This document shows, piece after piece, positions 8,133 to 16,915 of a stretch of DNA of 64,000 nt; position 1 is the first letter of the stretch, and every line of letters begins with the position of its first letter. The stretch comes from Desulfovibrionales bacterium (GTDB taxonomy: Bacteria > Desulfobacterota > QYQD01), in contig JAQURM010000001.1 in the NCBI GenBank assembly GCA_028715605.1, positions 364,001-428,000 of the forward strand, written 5' to 3'. The notes below the pieces were generated by a model that saw nothing but the letters and a program-made list of their open reading frames with translations, did no database searches and was not told the DNA's origin. Both the position numbers and the translations under genes were made by a program.

Positions 8133-9890
8133 CTAATATTCTTTTTGAGGTACCCTGTCAAGTTTCGTCCGCATAGCCACAAATACCACGCCTATGGCCA
8201 GCGCTATAAGACAAAGATCGGCAAGGGCCAGCACATAGTTTCCCGTGACCAGGTAACCGTCCTTCTTAAGTAAAAGATAAAAAAGCGAAAATATGGTGGT
8301 AATCATCATGAATGAGGCCGGGATCAGGGTGATAAGGCCGATTTTTTTACCCTGGCGCATAAACCAGATACTGACCGCTATAAGCGTCAGCCCGGCCAGG
8401 AGCTGGTTGGCCGTGCCAAAAACCGGCCACAGGATAAAAAACGCCTGTTTATAGGCCAGGGCATACATTATGACCACGGACAGTCCGGCATTAAAGAGAT
8501 ACGACCTTAAAAGCCGGGGGACTCGCTTAAATATAACCCCCCATAACTCCTCGAAAAGATAGCGGTTCAACCGCACCGCCGTGTCCAGGGTAGTGGCCAG
8601 GAATCCCTCTACCAGCAGGATGCCGAAGATAGTCCCCAGATAAACCGGCATGTTTAGAGAACCATGCATGAGCCGGCCGGTGGCCAGGGCAAAGGCCAGC
8701 ACGGGGTTGCTGCGCGCGCCGGGGTCATCCGGGAAGACGATGCGTAAATAATCACTATGGGTCAGGCTGCTGGCTACCACCACCAGGACAATGACCGCCA
8801 GAAGTCCCTCCAGCAGCATAGCGCCATAGCCTATCTTTTTAGCGTCACTCTCAGAGGCGCACTGTTTGGAAGTGGTGCCGCCGCACACCAGGGCATGGAA
8901 CCCGGATATGGCCCCGCAGGCCACGGTGATGAAAAGAACCGGCCACATCAAACCAAGTTTTGCTGCGCCCATTTCCACGTTTATTAACGGCGCACCGACG
9001 GCCAGGCCTGAAAAACCTCCAATGGCGATAGCCACGGTAAGAAGCACAATCCCGGCATAAAGGATGAAAGAGTTAATATAGTCCCGTGGCTGAAGCACGA
9101 CCCAGACCGGGATTCCGGCGGCCAACAGGGCATACAAGGAAAGGATGAGCATCCAGTGGTCAGGCGAAAAGCTCAAGGGATATTTAAGGCCTGCCAGCAC
9201 GGAAAAAAGGCATACGGAAGAGGCCAATACGGCAGCCAGGCCTGTCTTAATCTTCTTCTTATAAAGCAGATACCCGATTGCAGGGGCCATAAAGGTAATA
9301 ACGATAACTGAGGTAGAGGCAATACCCCCGATAGCCCCTTGCACCGTCCCTGTTCCTGCATTCGTCACCGTGCGCAGAATGGTCTGGTCTTTGTCCAACC
9401 CGATAACATCAAGGTCAACCACCGAGGTCAATGCCGTGGCCGTGAGCCTGAGAAAGGCGCCGGTCACCAGGAAGACCATAGTAAGGGTAAAAAGAATAAA
9501 CAGCACAAAACCGGTCTTACCCATGGATATGCGGGCCACTTCCGCCATAGATCGCCCCTTTTCGCGCATACTGACAAAGAGGGCCGTATAATCATGCACG
9601 GCGCCGAAGAAAACTGTACCGGCCACGATCCACACCCAGGCCGGGGCAAAACCATAAACTAAAGCCACCACCGGGCCGATAACAGGGCCGGCCCCGGCTA
9701 TGGAGGCGAAATGATGGGAGAATACAACGGAAGGTTTTGTAGGCACATAGTCTATGCCGTTATAATAAGCAACTGCCGGCGCCTCATTTTCGTCGCTGGC
9801 GCCAAGAATGCGTTCAATGCGTCCGGCATAGAACCTGTAAGCCAGAAAAAATGCGACAAGACTGACTAGAAGATAAAATAAGACGTTCAC
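8133..9890 (-). CDS. cstA: Carbon starvation protein CstA-family transporter
   Basis: 585-residue polytopic inner-membrane protein, shorter than the ~700 residues of E. coli CstA but with its hallmarks: AYRFYAGRIERILG at the start, the conserved FSHHFASIAGAGPVIGP and GAVHDYTALFVSMREKGRS, and the later CGGTTSKQ and TTLDTAVRLNRY segments. More than a dozen hydrophobic segments are apparent. The family takes up peptides or pyruvate during carbon limitation. The start is GTG at 9890, 40 bases from the nearest alternative; the reading frame covers the family N-terminus. It stands alone, between repeats on both sides. Whether it moves pyruvate or peptides cannot be told from sequence. Confidence 0.93.
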   Translation of the reverse strand: MNVLFYLLVSLVAFFLAYRFYAGRIERILGASDENEAPAVAYYNGIDYVPTKPSVVFSHHFASIAGAGPVIGPVVALVYGFAPAWVWIVAGTVFFGAVHDYTALFVSMREKGRSMAEVARISMGKTGFVLFILFTLTMVFLVTGAFLRLTATALTSVVDLDVIGLDKDQTILRTVTNAGTGTVQGAIGGIASTSVIVITFMAPAIGYLLYKKKIKTGLAAVLASSVCLFSVLAGLKYPLSFSPDHWMLILSLYALLAAGIPVWVVLQPRDYINSFILYAGIVLLTVAIAIGGFSGLAVGAPLINVEMGAAKLGLMWPVLFITVACGAISGFHALVCGGTTSKQCASESDAKKIGYGAMLLEGLLAVIVLVVVASSLTHSDYLRIVFPDDPGARSNPVLAFALATGRLMHGSLNMPVYLGTIFGILLVEGFLATTLDTAVRLNRYLFEELWGVIFKRVPRLLRSYLFNAGLSVVIMYALAYKQAFFILWPVFGTANQLLAGLTLIAVSIWFMRQGKKIGLITLIPASFMMITTIFSLFYLLLKKDGYLVTGNYVLALADLCLIALAIGVVFVAMRTKLDRVPQKEY

Positions 9891-10314
9891 CCGTGCCTTG
9901 CCCCCCTTTAAAACAGGTTATCCTGTTTCAAAAATGCGTACAAGATAGCCCTAACTTCCCTTTTTGCCAATATAAAATTGATTTTTTCCTTCCACCGCAG
10001 AGACGCAAAGAACGCAGAGAAAAAATCATATTTTCAGGTTTTTTCTCATTTCAAGACGGTTTTAAAAACCAGCTATGTAGGGTGGGTTCCGCCCACCAGA
10101 ACTACGCTACGCCGCAATAACGGTGGGCAAAGCCCACCCTACGTCTGGAAATCAAGAAATCAGGGATAGAACGTATTTTTTTCATGAGTTCCTGAGTTCC
10201 AAATCTAAGAATCTGTAGCATTTCAGGCTCTTGAAAGCTAGCAGATATTTCAGTCCGCCGGCATCCTTACCGATAATAAACGATATGTATGCCCCAGGAG
10301 TTGGCCACAGGAAC
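9891..10314. repeat. Repeat-filled gap with palindromic repeat copy 3 (inverted)
   Basis: Holds CACCGCAGAGACGCAAAG-type sequence at 9993-10025, a palindrome copy at 10077-10144 in the opposite orientation to most others, and at 10146-10206 the segment that reads TGGAAATCAAGAAATCAGGG...CATGAGTTCCTGAGTTCC. No gene is supported in this stretch. Confidence 0.8.
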
Positions 10315-10761
10315 ATGCTAAGGTTATTGGCACATGTAGGTATAATCCTCCTCCTGGCACTGGCCGGTTTTAATTGCAGCCCTTCAGACGAGAGGGCCAA
10401 TCCCATTGCCGGGCCATCAGCGAAGGCCAATGAAAATAATCCCCCCTTGCCCCCCTTTAGTAAAGGGGGGGATATGTCAAGTCCCCCTTTGGAAAATGGG
10501 GAAAGCCAAAGTCCCCCGTTGGGGAAAGAGGGGGTTCCATCAACTCCCCCTTTGGAAAAGGGGGATACAGGGGGATTTTCAAATGAAATATCCAAACGTG
10601 ACGGAAAACAATCCAAGGCCGACAGCAAACTCCGCATACGTCTGAAGCGCGATGCGAAGGGAAAGTATTCCTGGGAGATAACTGGTGATGATGTAAGGCA
10701 AATAATAGATGTGGACCGGCGATTGAGGAAAAAAATCGGGACCGGCGTGGGTGAGGATTAA
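10315..10761 (+). CDS. Small lipoprotein with in-frame intergenic repeat
   Basis: 148 residues from ATG 10315 (ACAGGA just upstream); an earlier ATG at 10231 would add 28 residues without a clear ribosome site. The N-terminus is a lipoprotein signal with lipobox LALAGFNC. A middle region of about 45 residues is translated from the C/G-rich intergenic repeat (10438-10580), giving proline/glycine/lysine patterns such as NPPLPPFSKGG, SPPLENGE and STPPLEKGD. The C-terminal 50 residues (LRIRLKRDAKGKYSWEITG, VRQIIDVDRRLRKK) are charged and look like normal protein. No family is recognised. The gene may be a real lipoprotein that accepted repeat copies without frameshift, or a decaying one. Neighbours are unrelated. 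Confidence 0.55.
   Translation: MLRLLAHVGIILLLALAGFNCSPSDERANPIAGPSAKANENNPPLPPFSKGGDMSSPPLENGESQSPPLGKEGVPSTPPLEKGDTGGFSNEISKRDGKQSKADSKLRIRLKRDAKGKYSWEITGDDVRQIIDVDRRLRKKIGTGVGED
10438..10580. repeat. C/G-rich repeat array inside the lipoprotein gene
   Basis: Three to four units of the family CCCCCTTT-GGAAAAGGGGG, the same family seen at 10979-11055, 13558-13595, 18129-18207, 23297-23402, 28609-28685, 35253-35299 and 51219-51295. Here it is read in frame as Pro/Gly/Lys-rich sequence. Confidence 0.9.
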
Positions 10762-11154
10762 CCACAGAGCACACAGAGAACACAGAGAAAATAAGGATAT
10801 CAATAAATTAAGAGTTTCTTGCAAAAGCCTCCATTCTGTCATTCCCGCAGCGATTTTGAGCGGTAATCTGGTTCTAACTGCTTTAAAAACCATAGCCCCG
10901 ATAGAGGCATTCGGGGATGACAAGCAGTTTTGCAAGCGCCTCTCTTGTGTCATTTTAGTTGGTTGAGAGAGTATTCTTAAATCCCTCCCAACCTCCCTTT
11001 TCAAAGGGAGGAGAGACACTTCCCCCTTTGGAAAAGGGGGATTGAGGGGGATTTTAGCGTTCAGCCGTCAGCAAAAGATAGGACAAACAACATCTTAAGC
11101 TGATAGCTGACTGCTGAACGCTCCATCCAGAAAACCGGAATTTTCGGATGGAAA
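10762..11154. repeat. Repeat-filled gap
   Basis: Contains a CACAGAGAACACAGAGAA tract (10760-10792), a C/G-rich block (10979-11055) and AGCTGATAGCTGACTGCTGA motifs (11060-11122). No coding signal in between. Confidence 0.75.
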
Positions 11155-11484
11155 CTAACCCCCCTCCTTCTCTAAGAAATGCACCGGGCAGGAAGACCTG
11201 AACTGGCAGTAATCCAGAGGATGGGGACAGGCCGGCGGCTTTGTCTTGATGGGTTCCCGGTATTTCTGACAAAAATATTCGTCATCCTTTGATTCATCCC
11301 AGTCAATGCAGCGGCCCGGGCAGGCAACAATGGCCTCGTTGATCTTGTCTTCCGGATACGTCTCTAAATCCAGTATCTGGGCATACCCGAGATCCTCATC
11401 GACCCTGAAGACCTCCGGACATATCTCCTCACATGCGCCGCAGGCCTTACATTCCTTCGGGTCTATGTAAAGACGTTTCGACAT
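11155..11484 (-). CDS. [4Fe-4S] ferredoxin with Cys-rich C-terminal extension
   Basis: 109 residues from ATG 11484; the ORF extends 10 codons upstream to 11514 but those codons lie in intergenic repeat. The domain matches the single-cluster ferredoxins of sulfate reducers: CKACGACEEICPEVF near the start and the distal ACPGRCIDW. The cluster would be held by the first three spaced cysteines and the distal CP cysteine. Beyond the ferredoxin fold (~residue 65) a tail carries four more cysteines (YFC, ACPHPLDYCQFRSSC), which could bind a second metal site. It is a small soluble electron carrier in the cytoplasm. No operon partner; the flanks are repeats. Confidence 0.88.
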   Translation of the reverse strand: MSKRLYIDPKECKACGACEEICPEVFRVDEDLGYAQILDLETYPEDKINEAIVACPGRCIDWDESKDDEYFCQKYREPIKTKPPACPHPLDYCQFRSSCPVHFLEKEGG

Positions 11485-11501
11485 GGTGGTAACAAAAATT
11501 T

Positions 11502-11694
11502 TACCGCAGAGCATCGTAGATCCGCCGCAGGAGGGCGCGGAGAACGCAGAGAAAAAATAAAAATCTGGAAATCAAAAAATCAGGAATAAAAAACTTCTTC
11601 ATGAGTTCCTGAGTTCCAAATTTTATTCTTCTTTTTGCGTCCTTCGCGCTCTCTGCGGTAAAAATTCCTATTCTGTCTTCTGTCTCCTGTCTTC
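11502..11694. repeat. CACCGCAGAG-type and CATGAGTTCCTGAG-type repeats
   Basis: 11502-11558 reads ACCGCAGAG...GAACGCAGAGAAAAA; 11562-11628 is the TCTGGAAATCAAAAAATCAGGA...GAGTTCC segment; 11628-11663 is the first family again in inverse orientation (GCGTCCTTCGCGCTCTCTGCGG). The same three-part order recurs at 16585-16720 and 31908-32080, so it moves or spreads as one unit. Confidence 0.75.
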
Positions 11695-13167
11695 CTAGAA
11701 GCTCAGCGTCAGGCTGTGGTCGATCTGATAGACGTCATCCGTGTTGTAATTGTTAGCGCTCGTACCCTTGAAGAAGTCGCCCGTCCACAGGTAGCCGAAG
11801 TGCAGCTCATAGGCCAGATTGCTCATGAGCTGGTACTTCAGGCCCAGGTCAAACTCGGTGCCGAACTCATCGTCCTGGTAGAGGCTGCTGTTGACCTTGT
11901 CCGCATAAGCTACGGCCAGGGCGCCGTGTACGGCCAACTGGGGATTGACCTCGTAGTCGGCATAGAGCCAATAGACCTGTGAACCGGTTGCGGTATCGTT
12001 TGCGCCGCCATCAGTTCCCGGGAGGCCAAACTGTTCCCCAGTGGTATTGGAATAACCGGCCTTTCGCGTCGTATCCATGAGCGAAGAATTCAGGATGTTG
12101 CCGTATGGCCCATAGACGATATAGAGCGGCTGGAAGTCCAGGCCGGAGGCCGGACCCACGTCATAGTCGCTGTCACTGTCATTGTCATCGCCGGAGGTGA
12201 AGGCCGTGGCCACACCGACCGTGAGCGCTTCCTTTTTCATGCCGAGGTTGACATAGTAACCCCAGCCGCCCCGGTCGATGTCCTGCGTGGCGCCATAGTA
12301 ATCTGTATAATCGCCGTCATTGAGCATGATCTCGCCTTCGAAGAAATAGGTGTTGGTCGGGTCATTGGCCGTCAGGCCTAAGACGTAGTCATATTGATCG
12401 GCTTTCCAGGTAGTACCGGTAGCAGAGCCGCTCCGGTCACGCACATAGTTGATGCCCGCGCCGATGGAGTAACAAGGCTGGGCATAGCTGAGGACCAGCG
12501 AATAGCGGTCGATGTCCTCATCGGCAGCGTTATTGCCGGAGGTAGCGCTGCTTTCCTGCCGTTTCTCCATGAAGGCGTTCAGGCCGAAGCCGTTCCACAG
12601 CGGCGAGGTATATTCGACGCGGTCCAGGCACATCTCGGTGTTGGCCCAGCCCGTAAAGTAGATGTAGTTACCGGCCATGCGGCCCACCATAAGGGTTCCC
12701 TTAGGTGTGGCCCATTCGATGTAAGCGGCATCCCAACTGATGTTGGTGGCGTCGGCGCCAAAGGGGTCCACTCCCACCTGTCCGGCACAGGAGCAGGCGC
12801 CGCTGGTCTTGTCACTTCCCCACATCTGGTTGTTAAAGACGCCGATGGCGGCATGGAGTTTCAGGTTGTCGGTTATCGTGAATACCGGCTCCAGACACAG
12901 GAAATGATCCCACCAGGCCTCCGGGCTGCCGTATGTGCCGGGAAAATCGCCTGGATCAGTGTAATCAGCATCCGCCGGCGAAGAATTATCAACAGCGGCT
13001 GGTACGGATGACCCATCCCACGGCGTAACCATACCCTGATTAGCATTGCTCTGATAGAACCCCCGCACCTGGTAGTAACCGCTGATGCTTACCTCCACGG
13101 CCATAGCCGGCAGCGCCATAACGGCCACGAACAGGGCAGCAGCTATAATTATTAGACCTTTCTTCAT
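11695..13167 (-). CDS. Outer-membrane porin (paralogue A)
   Basis: 490 residues from ATG 13167, which follows a strong ribosome site AGGAGAAGGGAAAG; an ORF start at 13215 lies within repeat and is rejected. Signal peptide MKKGLIIIAAALFVAVM, cleavage at AMA. The mature part is rich in aromatic and small residues in alternating strands (GYYQVRGFYQS, AYIEWATPKGTLMVGRMAG, YELHFGYLWTGDFFKG) and ends IDHSLTLSF, with the C-terminal Phe needed for BAM-mediated insertion. It is probably a 16-stranded general or anion porin. It is paralogous to the next gene over most of its length; the loops differ most. No terminator is seen directly after it. Confidence 0.85.
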   Translation of the reverse strand: MKKGLIIIAAALFVAVMALPAMAVEVSISGYYQVRGFYQSNANQGMVTPWDGSSVPAAVDNSSPADADYTDPGDFPGTYGSPEAWWDHFLCLEPVFTITDNLKLHAAIGVFNNQMWGSDKTSGACSCAGQVGVDPFGADATNISWDAAYIEWATPKGTLMVGRMAGNYIYFTGWANTEMCLDRVEYTSPLWNGFGLNAFMEKRQESSATSGNNAADEDIDRYSLVLSYAQPCYSIGAGINYVRDRSGSATGTTWKADQYDYVLGLTANDPTNTYFFEGEIMLNDGDYTDYYGATQDIDRGGWGYYVNLGMKKEALTVGVATAFTSGDDNDSDSDYDVGPASGLDFQPLYIVYGPYGNILNSSLMDTTRKAGYSNTTGEQFGLPGTDGGANDTATGSQVYWLYADYEVNPQLAVHGALAVAYADKVNSSLYQDDEFGTEFDLGLKYQLMSNLAYELHFGYLWTGDFFKGTSANNYNTDDVYQIDHSLTLSF

Positions 13168-13761
13168 ATCTTTCCCTTCTCCTTTATCCGTTTGTTTTTT
13201 TGCCACAGAGTACACAGAGAACGCAGAGAAAAAATAATTTTTTAAAAATTTCCCTGTGGCTCTGTACTTTGCTTCTGACTTCTGTATTCTGTCTTCTGAC
13301 TACTGTATTCTTAACCCCCACCTCCTTTCCTGTGCCCGCCTCTTATCACAAAACAAATGCGGATGACAACAGAAATGTGTCATTCTGTTGTGTTACTTTT
13401 CGGCACCTGCGGTTCTAGGGTTAAGCTGTAAAGGACTTGCTATATCTTTTATCCGTCATTCCGTGCTTGACCCCGTATCAAGCAGCCGTAGGGTGGGCAT
13501 GGCCCACCATCATTGGCGGCGCAGCGTGGTTTCGGTGGGCGGAGCCCACCCTACTTTCAAATCCCCCTTCGCCCCCCTTTACTAAAGGGGGGATAATAAG
13601 AGGCACGCCTTTGCGGTGAATAAGCGGTGAACAAAAAAACCGGCCCTGGAGTTAATCCAGGGCCGGTTTTTTATTTACTAACCAGGCCAGATGCCCGGCC
13701 TGCAAAATGTCAGTCAGTCAATCTTTTCTTTTACTTCTTACTCCTGTTTTCTGTCTTCTTC
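13168..13761. repeat. Gap with repeats and palindromic repeat copy 4
   Basis: Separates the two porins. It contains CACAGAGTACACAGAG sequence (13202-13240), a weak sigma-28-like site on the minus strand (GCCGAAAA at 13404-13397), palindrome copy at 13488-13553, a C/G block (13558-13595) and the terminator listed separately. Confidence 0.8.
13634..13674 (-). terminator. Intrinsic terminator of porin B
   Basis: Perfect 11-bp GC-rich stem (CCGGCCCTGGA / TCCAGGGCCGG), 5-base loop, A-tract on one side and T-tract on the other, so it can work in both directions. It lies 90 bases after the stop of the minus-strand porin at 13762 and should end that transcript. Confidence 0.93.
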
Positions 13762-15105
13762 CTAGAAGCTCAGTGTCAGGCTGTGGTCGATCTGATAGAC
13801 GTCATCAGTCCTGACCGTAGCCGAACCGACCTTAAAGAAGTCGCCGGTCCACAGGTAGCCCACGTGCAGCTCATAGGCCAGGTTGCTCATGAGCTGGTAC
13901 TTCAGACCCAGGTCCAACTCCTTGCCGAATTCATCATCGACGCCGGCAGTGGTCTTGTCCGCATAAGCCACACCCAGAGCGCCGTGCACGGCCAACTCCG
14001 GGTTGACCACATAGTCGCCGGAGATCAGATAGACCTGAGCGCCGGTATTTTGTACGCCAGCATCAAGCGCCGTCATAGCGGTACCGTAGCTGCCGGTCTG
14101 GCTGGTCAGGATATTGCTGTACGGACCGGTCGCGATGTAGAGCGGCATGAAATCCAGGCCGAAGGGCGTGCCCCGCTCGTCGTCAGTAGTAGCAGCGCTG
14201 TTATCATCGCCCGAGCAGAAGGCCGTGGCTAATGCAACTGTGAGCGGGCCTTTCCTCATGCCGGCCGCGGCATAGTAGCCCAGACCATCGTAGTCATAAT
14301 CCGTGCCGCTATCGGAATCATATTCACCGGCCCGGTACTGGAGTTCGCCCTCGAAGAAGTAGGTGTTCGTGGGGTCGTTCAACTTCAGACAGAAATTGTG
14401 GTTGATCTTGTCAATCCTTGCAGTAGCGTCAGATTGCCGGTCACGGTACCAGTCCGGGGCATAGCCGACGTACAGGCCGGGGCAGGCATACTGCAGGATG
14501 GCGAAATAACGGTCATGATCCTTATCCGCTTCATTCGTGGTAACACTGCCTTCTACCCGTTTCTCATGGCCGAGGACCATGTTGAAGCCGCTATAATTCG
14601 GTGACACATAGACGATGCGGTCGGCATCCAGCTCGGTGTTCCCGAAGGGCAGGAAGAATGTGTAGTTACCGGCCATGCGACCGACCTTCAATGTACCCTT
14701 GGGGGTGGCCCACTCGATGTAGGCACGGTTGAAGATGAGGTTGTCCGCGGCAGTATTAAAAGTCGACGGAGTAAGATCGTTGTCTGCCACAGCGCCGGAA
14801 GTATTGGTGCTTCCCCACATCTGGTTGTTGAACATGGAGACGCGGGTCACCAGCTTCAGGTTGTCGGCCACCTTAAAGACCGGGTTCAACTGAAGCATGT
14901 GGTCCCACCAAGCCTCCGGGTCGTCAGCCTGACCAGTATACTCAGCGCCTGCATCCCAGGGAGTAACAGCGCCACTGTCAGCATTGCTCTGATAGAAGCC
15001 GCGCACCCGGTAGTAACCGCTGATGCTCATATCCACGGCCATAGCCGGGAGCACCATAGCGGCCACAAACAAGGCAGCAGCTATAATAATTAGACCTTTC
15101 TTCAT
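13762..15105 (-). CDS. Outer-membrane porin (paralogue B)
   Basis: 447 residues from ATG 15105, preceded by AGGAGAAAGGAAAG; the 19-codon extension up to 15162 is read from repeat. The signal peptide is almost the same as in paralogue A (MKKGLIIIAAALFVAAM). Shared blocks include AYIEWATPKGTLKVGRMAGN, GLKYQLMSNLAYELH and the terminal IDHSLTLSF. It differs from A in having shorter extracellular loops and in lacking the Cys pair SGACSCAG seen there. The two arose by tandem duplication; separate terminator and gap suggest separate transcripts. Substrate not predictable. Confidence 0.85.
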   Translation of the reverse strand: MKKGLIIIAAALFVAAMVLPAMAVDMSISGYYRVRGFYQSNADSGAVTPWDAGAEYTGQADDPEAWWDHMLQLNPVFKVADNLKLVTRVSMFNNQMWGSTNTSGAVADNDLTPSTFNTAADNLIFNRAYIEWATPKGTLKVGRMAGNYTFFLPFGNTELDADRIVYVSPNYSGFNMVLGHEKRVEGSVTTNEADKDHDRYFAILQYACPGLYVGYAPDWYRDRQSDATARIDKINHNFCLKLNDPTNTYFFEGELQYRAGEYDSDSGTDYDYDGLGYYAAAGMRKGPLTVALATAFCSGDDNSAATTDDERGTPFGLDFMPLYIATGPYSNILTSQTGSYGTAMTALDAGVQNTGAQVYLISGDYVVNPELAVHGALGVAYADKTTAGVDDEFGKELDLGLKYQLMSNLAYELHVGYLWTGDFFKVGSATVRTDDVYQIDHSLTLSF

Positions 15106-15749
15106 ATCTTTCCTTTCTCCTTTATCCGTTTTTTGTTCACCGCAAAGACGCAAAGAGCGCAAAAAAATAATTTTAAAAATATTTTCCTCCGTGTCTCCGT
15201 GTCGTTGTGGCGAAAGGTTTCTTTTTTGATTTTACTTCTGACTTCTGTCTTCTGACTTCTGTCTTCTGATTATTGACTGACTAACACAGGCCGGGCGTCT
15301 CGCCCGATTAGTTTTGGTGGGCAAAGCCCACCCTACTGAATTCTGACTTCTGTCTCCTGACTACTGACTAACCTTCACCTCCTTTCATTTAGTCATTGGT
15401 CACTTGTCACTGGTCAATAGAAAGATATTAAAAACCAATGACTAGTGACCATTGACCATAACTAAGCAATGCTCATGCCATATCAGCGTATAGCGTATAG
15501 CGGGTAGCGAACACTGTGAAATTATTCATATTTTTGAGCTTTCAGCTTTCAGCTTTGAGCTTTCAGCTTCCCATCCCCTGTGGCTTAAAGGACACAATAC
15601 AATCACCAAACCGCCACATGGCTTGTCTCACGCAAAGGCGCAAAGAACGCAAAGAGAGCCTCATTTTTGGTATCAGACGTAGGGTGGGCTGAGCCCACCA
15701 TCATCGGCGGCGTAGCGTAGTTTTGGTGGGCTTTGCCCACCCTACGTAG
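15106..15749. repeat. Long repeat-only gap with palindromic copies 5 (partial) and 6
   Basis: CACCGCAAAGACGCAAAG (15137-15170), its inverse (15185-15215), half palindrome (15308-15335), GTCATTGGTCACTTGTCAC motif pair (15392-15468), AGCTTTCAGCTTTGAGC (15537-15572), another CGCAAAGGCGCAAAG (15627-15655) and full palindrome copy 6 (15676-15747), which reaches to within 3 bases of the hepT stop. No gene seen. Confidence 0.85.
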
Positions 15750-16151
15750 CTAAATGCCTTTGGAAATCTCCTCTATAAATGCAGAAAGGTCCTTAATGGC
15801 GGTGGGGATGCTTTTATAGAGGGTGTTGTAGTCGATCTCTTCATATTCGTGGGCCAGAATATTTCTGAGCCCAGCCCCCAAGGCGAGGCCTTTGCTCAAC
15901 TTTTCACTGATTATCCCGATTTCTCCGGCCCTTAGAAAGGCCGTTCGGTATGATACAGGGGCCGGTTCCCCTCTGATGGAAAGCAGATAGAATATGATAT
16001 CACTGGCCGTCATTATCAGCAGCTCAAGTATGCGTTCGATTTCGTAATGCCTGTCCATAAAGGTCTCAAAAGTCACGTCCTTATAAGGCAGCAGGTCATC
16101 TAAGTATTGCGACATTGAGGCCAGCTTTTTACTCAAGACTTCGGGCGACAT
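15750..16151 (-). CDS. hepT: HepT-like RNase toxin (DUF86)
   Basis: 133 residues, all-helical HEPN-family toxin. The catalytic RX4HXY motif is present as RNILAHEY near residue 95. In the studied HepT/MntA systems the toxin cleaves RNA with the Arg and His, and the tyrosine of this motif is the site where the antitoxin attaches AMP to silence it. All three residues are kept, so the toxin is probably active. It starts 23 bases inside the upstream mntA gene, so the two are translated together with antitoxin first. Flanked by repeat DNA, as expected of a mobile defence or maintenance pair. Confidence 0.9.
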   Translation of the reverse strand: MSPEVLSKKLASMSQYLDDLLPYKDVTFETFMDRHYEIERILELLIMTASDIIFYLLSIRGEPAPVSYRTAFLRAGEIGIISEKLSKGLALGAGLRNILAHEYEEIDYNTLYKSIPTAIKDLSAFIEEISKGI

Positions 16152-16542
16152 CCTTGACCTTTCTTATAAATCTTTTCACGTATTCACGCCGATATTTTCG
16201 AAACCTTTCGGTATCCAGATACATTTTCCAGGCCCTAAGCTTCTCCTTTTCAAAGAGGCCGGCGGCGTCTTCATACAGGCATCGGCCTTCCGTAAAAATC
16301 CCCCGGAGGAGCACAGGATCTGTATCCGGCGTAAGGATCACTAGGTCTATATCGTCGCTATTCAATAGTTCTCCAAGCTTGTATATAAGGCCGAGCTTAT
16401 CAACCGCCTGTTCCCGGCAGGGCTTAATGGCCAGATCAAAATCGCTGCCGGGATGCGGCCGCGTTTTAGCCCGTGATCCGAAAAGGATCAGAAGTTCAAT
16501 ATGATTTGCCTTGCATATTTCTTCTACTCTATTTTTATCCAT
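16129..16542 (-). CDS. mntA: MntA-like nucleotidyltransferase antitoxin
   Basis: 137 residues. Minimal nucleotidyltransferase with the motif GSRAKTRPHPGSDFDLAI (family pattern GSxAxG then SDxDL) and a later DDIDLVIL aspartate. By comparison with known pairs it transfers AMP from ATP to the tyrosine of HepT and neutralises it. The C-terminal helix-rich tail (~residues 95-137) is basic. It overlaps hepT by 23 bases. The start ATG at 16542 has no strong ribosome site. Confidence 0.9.
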   Translation of the reverse strand: MDKNRVEEICKANHIELLILFGSRAKTRPHPGSDFDLAIKPCREQAVDKLGLIYKLGELLNSDDIDLVILTPDTDPVLLRGIFTEGRCLYEDAAGLFEKEKLRAWKMYLDTERFRKYRREYVKRFIRKVKDVARSLE

Positions 16543-16915
16543 AGTATGGCATGATAGGGGAAAGGGAGAAAATTGTCAATGTTTCACCGCAGAGCACGCA
16601 GGGAACGCAGAGAAAAAATAGAAATCTGGGAATCAAAAAATCAGGAATAAAAGTTTTTTCATGAGTTCTTGAGTTCCAAATTTTATTCTTTTTTGCGTTC
16701 TTTGCGCCTTGGCGGTGAAAGGGGTTCTGGCGTGAATCTTTTCACGATTATTTTTTTGTTTAAGATTTTTTTATTTTCCCCCGATACAAGTAAACACAGC
16801 ACTATTAGCAGGCGTAGGGTGGGCTTTGCCCACCATCATTGGCGGCACAGGGCGGTTTCGGTGGGCAAAGCCCACCCTACATGGCTAAAAACTAAAAACA
16901 GGGAGGTTTACAGGC
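16543..16915. repeat. Repeat-filled gap with palindromic repeat copy 7
   Basis: Contains the same CACCGCAGAG / TCTGGGAATCAAAAAATCAGG / GAGTTCCAAATTTT / GCGTTCTTTGCGCC order as at 11.5 kb (16585-16720) and palindrome copy 16811-16880 just before the ribosome site AGGGAGG of the next gene. Confidence 0.8.

Noticed and set aside
10182-11019. Minus-strand frames rich in PPFSKG-like words
   Set aside because: They are translations of C/G repeats; no family match.
12394-13011. 205-codon plus-strand frame
   Set aside because: Antisense shadow of porin A, caused by its GC-rich third positions.
13397-13404. GCCGAAAA before porin A
   Set aside because: Over 200 bases from the start codon with a half-matching -35 (TAACCCTA).
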